Of a DNA stretch of 20,493 bases, positions 1 to 8,335 are shown piece by piece. Origin of the DNA: an uncultured Alphaproteobacteria bacterium (lineage in GTDB: Bacteria > Pseudomonadota > Alphaproteobacteria > UBA7985 > CAJQQZ01); contig CAJQQJ010000392.1 of assembly GCA_905480445.1 (NCBI GenBank), positions 1 through 20,493 of the forward strand, written 5' to 3'. A program made the translations under genes and the position numbers. A model generated the notes under the pieces. The model worked only from the letters and a program-made list of their open reading frames with translations. It was not told the origin of the DNA and did no database searches. Numbering within the stretch: the first letter of the stretch is position 1; each line of letters opens with the position of its first letter.

Positions 1-885
1 TTTGTACAAGGCTTGGAGTTTTTTGATTACGGAACGATCGGCTTTATCAACTTGACGGCCGTCGACTGTGGTGACGGGACAAATACCCGCGAAGGTACCG
101 GTGACAAAGGCTTCTTCCGCGCCGTAAACTTCGGTTAGCGAGAAGTTCTTTTGGAAAACAGGTATGCCGTTTTCTTGGCAAAGTTTGATGATGTTAGATC
201 TAGTGATACCGCCGAGACAATAATCGCCACTAGATGTCCAAACTTCACCTTTGCGAACGATGAAAAAGTGCGTGGAGTTACAGGTGGCGACAAAGCCCTG
301 CGGATCCAACATGAGCGCTTCGTCGGCTCCGGCTTTCGCTGCTTGTATACAGGCAGAAATACAGTTGAGCTTCGAGTGAGAATTCCATTTTTGATCTTGC
401 ATATCAGGCGAAGTACGGCGGACATGAACAGTGAAGAGTGAAATGCCGCGTTCGACTGTCGCGGGAATAGGGTTTTTGTACTCAGGGATGATGACAACGG
501 TCGCGGCACCGATGGTCATTCTTGGGTCCTGGTAAGGCGTAGCCTTCAATCCTCGCGTAACCATAAGGCGGATATGGACGTGATTTTCCATTCCGTTGGC
601 ACGGACGGTTTCATAAATCGCATCGGTCATTTCTTGACGAGTCAAACCAATATCAAGGTCAAGTGAAAGCGCGCCCTCATACATGCGGTCTAAGTGAGCT
701 TCCAAAAAGGCTATCTTGCCGTTGTGAAGCCTCAGGCCTTCCCAGATGCCATCTCCTAGGATGAAGCCGGAATCAAAGACAGAGACCATTGCTTTTTCGC
801 GAGGGAGGAGCTCTCCGGAAACGTAAATCAGGATAGAAGCGTTGCGTGGATCGTCAACGTAATCGTGGGTGCCTTGTTTGGCCAT
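1..885 (-). CDS. Class IV (fold-type IV) PLP aminotransferase, cut at its C-terminus by the window edge
   Basis: Likely a transaminase of the branched-chain / D-amino-acid aminotransferase superfamily, cytosolic. 295 codons are visible from an ATG at 885-883 (GGAA about 8 bases upstream) and the frame is still open at base 1. The N-terminal part carries FDSGFILGDGIWEG (residues 37-50), typical of the family. The Schiff-base lysine should be K172 in NSHSKLNC. The segment GADEALMLD (186-194) is followed by VATCNSTHFFIV (199-210). In IlvE, D-alanine transaminase and ADC lyase a glutamate that contacts the PLP ring nitrogen sits at the T201 position. C-terminal LGGITRSN (224-231) and EAFVTGTFAG (258-267) fit the family. 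It lies 11 bases downstream of the EamA exporter gene, so the two are probably co-transcribed. The substrate cannot be told from sequence; branched-chain amino acids or D-amino acids are both possible. Confidence 0.9.
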   Translation of the reverse strand, partial: MAKQGTHDYVDDPRNASILIYVSGELLPREKAMVSVFDSGFILGDGIWEGLRLHNGKIAFLEAHLDRMYEGALSLDLDIGLTRQEMTDAIYETVRANGMENHVHIRLMVTRGLKATPYQDPRMTIGAATVVIIPEYKNPIPATVERGISLFTVHVRRTSPDMQDQKWNSHSKLNCISACIQAAKAGADEALMLDPQGFVATCNSTHFFIVRKGEVWTSSGDYCLGGITRSNIIKLCQENGIPVFQKNFSLTEVYGAEEAFVTGTFAGICPVTTVDGRQVDKADRSVIKKLQALYK

Positions 886-896
886 TTTGTTTTCCG

Positions 897-1793
897 CTAA
901 GGCCTAGTTTTAGGCCCCAGTTCTCTATGTGATCGATAGGCCAAATAGGCCGACCCAGCACAAATAACAACACCGCCGACCTGTGTCCAGAAATCTGGGA
1001 TTGTTAAGAAGAGGGCGTAAGAAAAGAGCGCAGACCAAACCAGTTTAAGAAAGTCCAGTGGCATGACCGTAGACGTATCGGCTTCTTTTAAGGCCTGAGT
1101 CATCGTTAGGTGGCCAATCGATCCTAGAGTGCCTCCTAAAACCAACCATAGAATCTGTTCCATTGAGGGTGTTTCCCAGAAGGGATAGGCAAAGGCGAAC
1201 GTCATTGGAGCCATCATGATGGTCATGTATGCGGTTATCGTAACGCTGCTTTCTGTACGGCTGATGATTTTGACAACCAAGACTGTGACTGCCCATAAGA
1301 AACAGGAAACTAGAATCAAAAGAGGCCCCAGTTCCAAAGGTATTAGGCCCGGTCGCAGAATGATGAGCACACCTATACAGCCGACAATAATTGCACCAAT
1401 CCGTCTAGGACCCAATCGTTCGCCAAAAAAGAAGATTGCCATAACACTCGCCATGATAGGTGAAGTGAAAGCTAGGGCAGTTGTGGTCATGATTGGCGTT
1501 ATTGCCAATGCCCAAAAGAACAGCATCATTGCCAAGGTATTGATGAAGGCCCTCAGCATTAACAGCCCAGGTTTCGACGTCTTGAGAGGGGTTAGCCCGC
1601 TTTTCATAAACCAAGGAAGAATGACTAAGATGCCAAACAAGCAGCGGAAGAAAGCGGTTACGAAAGGGTGGAGATCTTGTGAAACTCTTTGAATAATCAC
1701 ATGCATGGCGACAAAGCCAATGGTTGATATCACCATATAGCCAGCCGCTATCAGAGGCCTCTGTCCGGCATTCGCCAGTTTTGATCCAGTCAT
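897..1793 (-). CDS. EamA/DMT-family membrane transporter
   Basis: A 298-residue, strongly hydrophobic protein with about ten predicted membrane helices arranged as two EamA repeats. This is the usual size and topology of drug/metabolite transporter superfamily exporters (RhaT/YdcZ/EamA relatives). The second repeat opens near residue 150 with LELGPLLILVSCFLWAV, which matches the family's repeat start. It starts at ATG 1793-1791 with AAGG about 7 bases upstream, and its TAG stop is 11 bases before the aminotransferase start. These exporters move amino acids, nucleosides or small metabolites across the inner membrane. Pairing with an aminotransferase suggests an amino-acid-related substrate, but that is inference only. 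It is divergent from the acyl-CoA dehydrogenase operon across a 129-base spacer. Confidence 0.88.
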   Translation of the reverse strand: MTGSKLANAGQRPLIAAGYMVISTIGFVAMHVIIQRVSQDLHPFVTAFFRCLFGILVILPWFMKSGLTPLKTSKPGLLMLRAFINTLAMMLFFWALAITPIMTTTALAFTSPIMASVMAIFFFGERLGPRRIGAIIVGCIGVLIILRPGLIPLELGPLLILVSCFLWAVTVLVVKIISRTESSVTITAYMTIMMAPMTFAFAYPFWETPSMEQILWLVLGGTLGSIGHLTMTQALKEADTSTVMPLDFLKLVWSALFSYALFLTIPDFWTQVGGVVICAGSAYLAYRSHRELGPKTRP

Positions 1794-1812
1794 CGAGGCC
1801 TTCTAGGGAAAA

Positions 1813-1842
1813 TTGTTCTCAAAAAGAGATATGGGATATAAT
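1813..1842 (+). promoter_or_regulatory. Candidate sigma-70 promoter for the acyl-CoA dehydrogenase operon
   Basis: TATAAT at 1837-1842 matches the -10 consensus perfectly. TTGTTC at 1813-1818 serves as a 4/6 -35 box with an 18-base spacer. Transcription would start near 1849, leaving a leader of about 75 bases that holds the dyad at 1867-1881. Confidence 0.5.
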
Positions 1843-1866
1843 AGACTAGTGGCAATCTTCCAACAA

Positions 1867-1893
1867 AGCAAAAGTTTTGCTAGCTAGATCTAG
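1867..1893. promoter_or_regulatory. Dyad and overlapping palindromes in the leader, candidate operator
   Basis: AGCAAAA-g-TTTTGCT (1867-1881) has perfect 7-base arms around one central base. It runs into CTAGCTAG (1880-1887) and CTAGATCTAG (1884-1893), both perfect palindromes. Placed just after the predicted start of transcription, this suits repression by a dimeric regulator such as a TetR-, MarR- or GntR-family protein. No regulator gene is present in the window. Confidence 0.4.
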
Positions 1894-1922
1894 AACCCTC
1901 TTATGACGTAAAGGAATCGACT

Positions 1923-3089
1923 GTGGATTTTGATCTCTCCTCGGAGCAAGCCGCAATCATTGAAACCGCTGGACGTTACGCAGCCGACCGACTTGAGAGC
2001 AATGTCGAAGCTCTTGATCACGGAGAAGGGCGCGCTGAGTTTTTAGCCAGCCTTAAGGGGCTTGCGGAACTTGGCTACATGGGCCTAAATCTTTCCAGCG
2101 ATTACGGAGGCAGTGAAGCAGGCGCTCTATCTTGTGCACTCGCGGTTCAGGAGGTGGCCAAGACCTGTTCCTCTACAGCCGTAACCATGTCTGTGACTAA
2201 CTTGGTTGGTGAAGTTATCCAGGCGATTGGAAGCCAAGAACAGAAAGAAACATTCTTACCTTCTTTAGCTGATGGACGTTTTCCCGCGGGTTCCTTTTGC
2301 CTCACCGAAAGTGGCGCAGGTTCTGACCCTGCCTCCATGAAAACGAGGGCAGAGAAGGATGGTAATGGTTGGTTACTGAACGGTTCTAAGCTCTACATTA
2401 CGTCTGCCGAATATGCTGGAATCTTGATCGTTTGGGCGGTGACTGACCCGGACGCGCCCAAAGGCAAAGGTATCTCTCTGTTTCTGGTTGATCCCGCTAC
2501 CGCTGGCATCACGATTGGCAAAGCCGAGAACAAGATGGGTCAAAGCGGCTCTGCTACCAACGAAGTCGTATTTCAGGATTGCAAAATTCCTGCGTCTGCT
2601 CTTTTGGGAGAAGAAAATGCGGGTTTCAGAACCGCAATGAAAGAGTTGACTGGCGGGCGTATCAATGTTTCTGGCATTGCGCTGGGAATTGCCGATGCTG
2701 CGATGAAAACTGCTGTGGCCTATGTCCGAGAGCGAGAACAATTCGGCACTAAAGTTGCGGACTTTCAGGGCATCCAGTGGATGATTGCTGACACCTATAC
2801 AGAATTAGAGGCAGGGCGTTTGTTAATGCTCCAGGCCGCGCAGCTCAAGGACGAGAACCGACCCTATGCCAAAGCGGCTTCTATGGCGAAACTCTTCTCT
2901 ACTGAGGCTGCTAATAGAGCCTGTTACACTGCTCTCCAATTGATGGGCGGTGCCGGTTACATCAAAGACAACCCTCTTGAGCGTTATACCAGAGACGTCA
3001 GAATTACGACGATCTACGAAGGAACAAGCGAGATCCAAAGAGTGATCATTGCCCGCGAATTAATGAAAGAAATGGAAGCAGTAATATGA
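1923..3089 (+). CDS. Acyl-CoA dehydrogenase
   Basis: An FAD-dependent acyl-CoA dehydrogenase of 388 residues, the usual length for the short/medium/branched-chain group. It forms the alpha-beta double bond of an acyl-CoA and passes electrons to ETF. FCLTESGAGSD (125-135) is the family's first signature, GQSGSATNE is in the middle domain, and IYEGTSEIQ (364-372) holds the likely catalytic base E366, the position used by MCAD and SCAD. The start is GTG 1923, set by AAGGA at 1911-1915 with a 7-base gap; the only nearby ATG (1903) meets a stop at once. The 3' end overlaps the next gene by ATGA. Chain-length or branched substrate preference cannot be read from these motifs. Confidence 0.95.
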   Translation: MDFDLSSEQAAIIETAGRYAADRLESNVEALDHGEGRAEFLASLKGLAELGYMGLNLSSDYGGSEAGALSCALAVQEVAKTCSSTAVTMSVTNLVGEVIQAIGSQEQKETFLPSLADGRFPAGSFCLTESGAGSDPASMKTRAEKDGNGWLLNGSKLYITSAEYAGILIVWAVTDPDAPKGKGISLFLVDPATAGITIGKAENKMGQSGSATNEVVFQDCKIPASALLGEENAGFRTAMKELTGGRINVSGIALGIADAAMKTAVAYVREREQFGTKVADFQGIQWMIADTYTELEAGRLLMLQAAQLKDENRPYAKAASMAKLFSTEAANRACYTALQLMGGAGYIKDNPLERYTRDVRITTIYEGTSEIQRVIIARELMKEMEAVI

Positions 3090-4072
3090 AAGCAATTCTA
3101 GTTGATGCCTATGGTGGTGCTGAAAACATGCGATTTGGCGACGCTGAAAAGCCGGTGGCCGGCCCTGGTGAAGCATTGGTTAAAATGGCTTATGCAGGTT
3201 TGAACTTTATTGACGTCTATATGCGTTCTGGCCTTTACAAGAATTCTCACACTTACGCGCAAAACCCACCCATGGTGATTGGAATGGAAGGCGCGGGCCA
3301 AGTCGAAGCAGTCGGTGAAGGCGTAACTGAGGTTAGTGTGGGCCAAACCGTTGCCTACTGTCTTCATTTGGGGAGCTACGCTGAGTATGCTGTCGTGCCA
3401 GCCTGGAAGTTGGTCCCTGTGCCCGATGACGTTCCGTTAGAGATGGCAACAACCTTGATGCTGCAGGGCTCAACAGCACACTACATGACCCATTCGTTGC
3501 ACAATCTGCAGCCAGGTGAACGTGCTTTGATCCACGCGGGCGCTGGTGGTGTTGGTCAAATCATGACGCAATTGGCGAAAGCAAAAGGCGCCGAGGTTAT
3601 CACAACAGTCGGAAGTGAAGAGAAAGCCGAGATTTCACGTTCATTGGGCGCGGATCACGTCATCATCTATACAAAAGAGGATTTCGCTGCACGCGTGGCT
3701 GAGATCACCAATGGAGCGGGCTGTAACGCAGTTTACGACTCAGTCGGTATTGCCACCATCGAAGGTTCCATGAAATCGACGGCACGGCGAGGAACCTTAT
3801 GTAACTATGGTGCCAGTTCTGGTGCGGTTCATTCGATCAACCCACTTGACATTGCAGAGGCTGGATCGATCTTTTTCACCCGTCCGCATTTGGCCGACTA
3901 CATTCCAAACCTCGAACAAAGACGCGGCAGAGCCAATGATTTGTTTGAGCTTTACCGACAAGGCAATTTGAAGCTCAGACACGATAGAACTTATCCCTTA
4001 GCGCAAGCAGCAGACGCCCATCGGGCGTTGCAAGCCCGTGAAACGAAAGGGAAAGTACTGATGGCGGTTTAA
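3086..4072 (+). CDS. NAD(P)H:quinone oxidoreductase-like medium-chain dehydrogenase
   Basis: A zinc-independent medium-chain dehydrogenase/reductase of the quinone oxidoreductase (Qor) branch, 328 residues. An N-terminal GroES-like domain includes GLNFIDVYMRSGLY (38-51). AGAGGVG (151-157) is the nucleotide-binding AxxGxxG loop of the Rossmann domain. The catalytic-zinc cysteines of alcohol dehydrogenases are absent, as expected in this branch. Its ATG overlaps the acyl-CoA dehydrogenase stop as ATGA, so translation is probably coupled. Pairing suggests it acts on an enoyl or quinone substrate in the same pathway, which is inference. Its TAA shares bases with the TAA of the opposing glycosyltransferase gene. 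Confidence 0.92.
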   Translation: MKAILVDAYGGAENMRFGDAEKPVAGPGEALVKMAYAGLNFIDVYMRSGLYKNSHTYAQNPPMVIGMEGAGQVEAVGEGVTEVSVGQTVAYCLHLGSYAEYAVVPAWKLVPVPDDVPLEMATTLMLQGSTAHYMTHSLHNLQPGERALIHAGAGGVGQIMTQLAKAKGAEVITTVGSEEKAEISRSLGADHVIIYTKEDFAARVAEITNGAGCNAVYDSVGIATIEGSMKSTARRGTLCNYGASSGAVHSINPLDIAEAGSIFFTRPHLADYIPNLEQRRGRANDLFELYRQGNLKLRHDRTYPLAQAADAHRALQARETKGKVLMAV

Positions 4073-5049
4073 GAGGCGTCGCGGTAGCTTTTGGTTTTGC
4101 CGAACCATTTGCGCAAGACGAAGGCCACCATTGATGGTGACCCCTTTGTGATGTACTTGATCAAGGAGCCTGCTTTGCTTCGGGCTGTTGTCACGTCCCA
4201 GGCGCGGCGATGAATGAAGTAGCTGTCAATCATCTGCTCAACGTCTCTTTTGCCTTCCAACAAAGCGGTAAAGTCTTTGAAAGAACGGCGCCAATCTTGG
4301 TGGATGAGATAGTCGTCAAGTATAGGTTTGTCGTCGAAACCGAGTGAGCGCGCAACTGCTGAAATATCAGCCAGTAAGCCATTGATCTGTTGGATCGGGT
4401 TGTGCTTCACGGTGATGTTGTCGCCGTGCTTACGATAGAGCAGAAGCGGTTCCTGCATGATTTCTAACTGGCCTTCTTCTTGCAATCTAGCCCAAAGATC
4501 CCGATCCTCTGCATGCCTGAAATAGAGCCGGTATCCACCAGCTTTTTTCAGCAAGTCGGTGCGGATTATTGTGGTTGGGTGGGGAAGGGTTGGTAACTGT
4601 GGCGGAAATTGAGTGAGATCTGTTTTATCGTCTGTTGGCAATGCTGCTTCTTTTGATTTCTTGCCGTGTTGATCAATCAAGTAGAAGCCTGAACCGACTG
4701 CCGCGTGTTCTATGTTGTTTTCCAAGAAGGCGACTTGCTTTTCAAATCTGTCCGGCAAAGACACATCATCCGCATCCATACGAGCGTAATAACGACCATT
4801 GGCGATCTCTAGACTGTAGTTCAACGTGGCGATCAACCCTTTGTTCTGTTGATTTATCACGGTGATATCTGGGTGTTTTTCTTGAAATGATCGCGCGATT
4901 GCCAGGCTGTCGTCGCTAGAGCCATCGTTGATGATAAAGAGTTCGATGTTTGGGTAAGTTTGATCCAGGATAGACTGGATAGCCTCAGCCAAGAAAGCAG
5001 CGCCGTTGTAGACGGGAATGGCGCAGGTGACCAAGGGGTGAAAGCTCAT
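4069..5049 (-). CDS. Family 2 glycosyltransferase
   Basis: A 326-residue GT-A-fold glycosyltransferase. The N-terminus shows TCAIPVYNGAAFLAEAIQSIL (starting at residue 8), NDGSSDDS (41-48) and the metal and nucleotide-sugar binding motif MDADD (91-95). It has no clear membrane helix, so it is probably cytosolic or peripheral. It likely transfers a sugar from a UDP- or similar donor to a surface polysaccharide, lipid or protein. It sits 22 bases after galE, with AGGA 7 bases before its ATG, so the epimerase may supply its donor (UDP-galactose or UDP-GalNAc). Donor and acceptor are not shown by the sequence. It meets the Qor gene tail to tail with a 4-base overlap. Confidence 0.92.
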   Translation of the reverse strand: MSFHPLVTCAIPVYNGAAFLAEAIQSILDQTYPNIELFIINDGSSDDSLAIARSFQEKHPDITVINQQNKGLIATLNYSLEIANGRYYARMDADDVSLPDRFEKQVAFLENNIEHAAVGSGFYLIDQHGKKSKEAALPTDDKTDLTQFPPQLPTLPHPTTIIRTDLLKKAGGYRLYFRHAEDRDLWARLQEEGQLEIMQEPLLLYRKHGDNITVKHNPIQQINGLLADISAVARSLGFDDKPILDDYLIHQDWRRSFKDFTALLEGKRDVEQMIDSYFIHRRAWDVTTARSKAGSLIKYITKGSPSMVAFVLRKWFGKTKSYRDAS

Positions 5050-5071
5050 ATTTGGTCCTAGTAGATTGAGT

Positions 5072-6046
5072 TTAGAAGCGTTTTAGATGCCAACGCCAAG
5101 CGTCGTCAATGATCTGCGTCAAAGAAGAGTTCACCGGTGTCCATTTGAGGAGCTTTTGGGCTTGCGTCGCATCGGCGACCAGTCGTGCAGGGTCACCTGC
5201 CCGTCGCGGTGCAATGACTGTTTGGATCTCGCGGTTTGTCGTGCGCACGGCCGCCTGAAGCAGCTCTTTAACTGAAGCCCCTGTACTTGTGCCTAAATTG
5301 AGGGCGGTGCTTTCTCCACCAGCTAACAAAAAATCAAGTGCTGCGACATGCGCAGAAGCCAAGTCCTTTACATGAATATAGTCTCTGACCGCAGAACCAT
5401 CGTCTGTTTGATAATCGTCTCCGAAAATTGAGAACTGGTCCCTAAGGCCTCGTGCCGCATCTAAAAGAATTGGAATGACGTGGGTTTCGGGTGAATGATC
5501 TTCACCAGTTTCAAGTTCTGGATCGGCGCCCGCTGCATTGAAGTAACGAGGGCAAACGAAACCGAGAGAGTGTGCTTCAGCGTAGGACTTTATCATAGCC
5601 TCGCAAGCAACCTTGGTTCGCCCATAGGTGTTGATTGGCTGAATGTTTTGGCTCTCGCTAATCAGTTCGACGTCAGGTTCGCCGTAAACTGCAGCAGTAG
5701 AAGAGAAAATAATGTGAGGTACAAAATGTCGAGCCATTGCGTTGAGCAGGTTCATGGTTCCGCCGAGATTAGTTCTCCAGTAGAGGTCAGGTTTTTGCCC
5801 AGATTCCCCGACTAAAGACTTAGCTGCGAAGTGGAAAACCGCAGAGATTTTGTATTCGCTAAAAAGTTGGTCGACTGCGGCTTTATCGCAAACATCACCT
5901 CGAACTAAATCTCCCCATTTGCAGAGATCTTTGTGGCCAGTTGAAAGATCGTCAAACACTAGGACTTCACGCCCTGACTGTGCCAAGGCCTTGCAGCAAT
6001 GACTGCCGATGTATCCAGCGCCCCCGACAACTAAGACCTTATCCAT
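5072..6046 (-). CDS. galE: UDP-glucose 4-epimerase
   Basis: An extended short-chain dehydrogenase/reductase that interconverts UDP-glucose and UDP-galactose using bound NAD. VVGGAGYIGSH (6-16) is the NAD loop, FSSTAAVYGEP (114-124) supplies the Ser/Thr region, and YGRTK (141-145) holds the catalytic Tyr and Lys. At about 324 residues it is slightly shorter than E. coli GalE but complete. The start is ambiguous: a GTG at 6049 is directly followed by an ATG at 6046. I prefer the ATG because AGGA lies 7 bases before it, against 4 for the GTG. The start overlaps the end of the upstream IMPACT-like gene, so the pair should be co-transcribed and translationally coupled. Confidence 0.94.
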   Translation of the reverse strand: MDKVLVVGGAGYIGSHCCKALAQSGREVLVFDDLSTGHKDLCKWGDLVRGDVCDKAAVDQLFSEYKISAVFHFAAKSLVGESGQKPDLYWRTNLGGTMNLLNAMARHFVPHIIFSSTAAVYGEPDVELISESQNIQPINTYGRTKVACEAMIKSYAEAHSLGFVCPRYFNAAGADPELETGEDHSPETHVIPILLDAARGLRDQFSIFGDDYQTDDGSAVRDYIHVKDLASAHVAALDFLLAGGESTALNLGTSTGASVKELLQAAVRTTNREIQTVIAPRRAGDPARLVADATQAQKLLKWTPVNSSLTQIIDDAWRWHLKRF

Positions 6047-6440
6047 CACTAGATCCTTCGTTTGCTTCTTTTAGGACCATATGGGCAGCGTTTTTGACAT
6101 GTCTGAAACGGTCAGAGCCCAAGTGTTTGCCGCCGTACCACCTCGTCACAATTACGGCCAGGTCCAGGACTTGCTCTCCTTCGAGAACATTTAGTATGAC
6201 ACCGCCAGCACCACTTTCCCCATCGTCAGACTTCATTTCTTCAACACCATTCTCGCCATTGATCCGCGCTGCCCAGGTGTTGTGGGTCGCGGTTCTATAC
6301 TTTTTCTTCGACGTGTGGGTTTTCAGTAATGCTTTGACATCTTCTTCACTCTTTACTGCTCCCAACCCGACGGAATAGCGAGATCCTCGGTCGGATATCA
6401 CCTGTTCCAGCAATAGGTATTGAGGCCAATTTGAGGACAT
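6039..6440 (-). CDS. IMPACT/YigZ-family protein, N-terminal domain only
   Basis: A 133-residue UPF0029 (IMPACT N-terminal domain) protein. Diagnostic stretches are ATHNTWA (51-57), DDGESGAGG (72-80) and TRWYGGKHLG (99-108). Bacterial YigZ proteins are about 200 residues and carry a second, C-terminal UPF0029 domain, which is missing here. Eukaryotic IMPACT/YIH1 proteins regulate GCN2; the bacterial role is not settled. Its ATG overlaps the FMN reductase stop as TGATG and its end overlaps galE, so it is an internal operon gene and lacks a clear ribosome-binding site of its own. The one-domain form is complete, with no sign of a frameshift. Confidence 0.88.
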   Translation of the reverse strand: MSSNWPQYLLLEQVISDRGSRYSVGLGAVKSEEDVKALLKTHTSKKKYRTATHNTWAARINGENGVEEMKSDDGESGAGGVILNVLEGEQVLDLAVIVTRWYGGKHLGSDRFRHVKNAAHMVLKEANEGSSDG

Positions 6441-7015
6441 CAGGCTTTGAGAGCAGCCGTTGTTCTAACGAGGTCTTCGACAACTGAGTCTATTTTGGGC
6501 TGCCAGCTTTCGTCTTTCAACTGCCCGTCTTCGTCAAAAACATTCATGGCTCCGCCTACGGCCAGCTGGCTGGGTACAACTAAGACCCCAATCCCTGATA
6601 GTAATTGGCGCAAGCCCGGGAGCGCCCTCAACCCGCCAAGGCCACCAGGTGATGCTGCCAATAGGGCCGCGACCTTTCTTTTGTAAGGCGCAAGATCCGG
6701 CTCTTCGGCATCTGACCTAGAAATCCAATCAATCGTGTTCTTGAGTAAGGGACTGAAAAAGCCATTGTATTCCGGTGAGGCAATGATGAAGGCGTCGTGT
6801 TCGTCGAACATACGGCGAAGTTTTTTAACGTTTGTGGGCAAGCCATCCGATGCCTCAAGATCCCCATCATAAAGCGGGAGTGGGAAATCGGCGAGGTCCA
6901 ACAAGGTAACATCTGCTTTAGTCTCAGCCGACTGTGCTGCTACAGCAGCGAGTTTTTTATTGAAGGGCGCTTTTCGGATCGAACCTGAAAACACCAAGAC
7001 TTTCACTTTTGACAC
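6440..7015 (-). CDS. NADPH-dependent FMN reductase, flavodoxin-like fold
   Basis: A 191-residue member of the NADPH-dependent FMN reductase family (ChrR/azoreductase-like). The FMN phosphate loop GSIRKAPFN (11-19) is followed by SPEYNGFFSPLLKNTIDW (80-97), the second flavin-binding signature. These small cytosolic enzymes reduce flavin, quinones or other small oxidants. The start is GTG at 7015-7013 with GAAGG about 8 bases upstream. It is the first gene of the minus-strand operon leading to galE and the glycosyltransferase and is divergent from the MFS gene. No functional link to sugar-nucleotide metabolism is apparent. Confidence 0.92.
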   Translation of the reverse strand: MSKVKVLVFSGSIRKAPFNKKLAAVAAQSAETKADVTLLDLADFPLPLYDGDLEASDGLPTNVKKLRRMFDEHDAFIIASPEYNGFFSPLLKNTIDWISRSDAEEPDLAPYKRKVAALLAASPGGLGGLRALPGLRQLLSGIGVLVVPSQLAVGGAMNVFDEDGQLKDESWQPKIDSVVEDLVRTTAALKA

Positions 7016-7134
7016 TGGATAACCTTCTACTGTGGACTAGATTGAACTGAGCTATTTTTGGGCGACTTCTTTTGCAGATGCAAGCTAAACAATCTGTGTT
7101 AAAGGGTCCCAAACGTTAATCAGGTTCCTCAACG

Positions 7135-8334
7135 ATGTCTCTAAATCAAAAACTGCGTGATCCTCGTATATTCCTATTGCTTCTGGCAGTTGGAATGGCC
7201 TTCGGGTTCGCTGTCTGGCGCGTGTTGTTGGATAATTTCTCAGTGAGGGAGATTGGCTTCACAGGCCTGGACATTGGTGGCGTGCAATCTGTTCGTGAGA
7301 TCCCCGGTTTCTTGGCTTTCACAGCTGTGTTCTTGCTCTTGATAATCAAAGAGCAAATCTTTGCTCTGGTTTCAATTGGGTTGATGGGTATCGGTATTGC
7401 GCTAACTGGCTATTTGCCAAGTCACGTGGGGCTCTATTTCACGACCGTTTTGATGTCGATTGGCTTTCATTACTACGAAGCAGTTAACAAGTCATTGACC
7501 TGGCAATGGTTGCCAAAAGATGAAGCGCCTCAGTTTATGGGCAAGATTATTTCCTTTAAGTCCCTTTGCGAGATTTTTGCATTCATATCTGTCTGGCTTT
7601 GGATTTCTGTAATTGGTCTTTCTGTAGAGATTTCCTACGCTATTGGCGGGTGTTTTCTCATCGTGATCGCATTTTATTGTTGGATTGGTTTTCCATCGTT
7701 CCCGCAGGCTGTGACACAGCGCAAAACAATCGTCTTAAGAAAGCGTTATTGGTTGTACTATGCCTTGACCTTCATGGCTGGTGCCCGTCGTCAGATTTTC
7801 ATCGTTTTCGCTGGCTTCTTGATGGTCACCAAATTCGATTACGGCGTGGACGATATCGTCATTTTGTTCTTAGCGGCCTCCGCTCTCAACTTCTTCATAG
7901 CGCCCGTCGTTGGTAAAATGATTGCCAAATGGGGGGAGCGCAACGCTTTGATCCTCGAGTATGTTGGTTTGTTCTTCGTCTTCTACGCTTATGCTTTTGT
8001 CGAACGTCACGAAGTGGCGGCCGGTCTCTTTGTTATCGATCATCTCTTCTTTGCTATGGCCATTGCCCAGCAGACCTATTTTCAGAAAATTGGTGATCCG
8101 GCGGACATGGCGTCAACGGCCTCTGTTGCCTTTACAATCAATCACATAGCCGCTGTGTTCTTGCCCTTCCTATTGGGCGCAGTCTGGCTGGTGTCGCCCT
8201 CGGCTGTGTTCTTGGTTGGTGCAGGATTGGCGGCCTTCTCTCTAATCTTGTCGCTCAATGTTCCTAGGCACCCAGAGCCAGGCAATGAAACCACCTTTGG
8301 GCCCAAGTACCCGGCCGCGCAGCCAGCGGAATAG
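7135..8334 (+). CDS. Major facilitator superfamily transporter
   Basis: A 399-residue, highly hydrophobic inner-membrane protein with roughly 11-12 predicted helices and a loop near the middle rich in Arg/Lys (VTQRKTIVLRKRY), as in MFS proteins with two six-helix halves. A charged stretch early in the protein (GVQSVREIPGF) and YYEAVNKSLTWQWLP in the N-terminal half are conspicuous. I cannot assign a substrate. The ATG at 7135 has only a weak ribosome-binding site. The gene stands alone on plus between two minus-strand operons, and its TAG is one base from the amine oxidase stop, leaving no room for a separate terminator. Confidence 0.87.
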   Translation: MSLNQKLRDPRIFLLLLAVGMAFGFAVWRVLLDNFSVREIGFTGLDIGGVQSVREIPGFLAFTAVFLLLIIKEQIFALVSIGLMGIGIALTGYLPSHVGLYFTTVLMSIGFHYYEAVNKSLTWQWLPKDEAPQFMGKIISFKSLCEIFAFISVWLWISVIGLSVEISYAIGGCFLIVIAFYCWIGFPSFPQAVTQRKTIVLRKRYWLYYALTFMAGARRQIFIVFAGFLMVTKFDYGVDDIVILFLAASALNFFIAPVVGKMIAKWGERNALILEYVGLFFVFYAYAFVERHEVAAGLFVIDHLFFAMAIAQQTYFQKIGDPADMASTASVAFTINHIAAVFLPFLLGAVWLVSPSAVFLVGAGLAAFSLILSLNVPRHPEPGNETTFGPKYPAAQPAE

Positions 8335-8335
8335 C

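Noticed and set aside
1216..1692. A 158-codon plus-strand frame opposite the EamA gene
   Set aside because: It is a shadow of the exporter: its composition follows the antisense strand of hydrophobic codons and it has no start signal.
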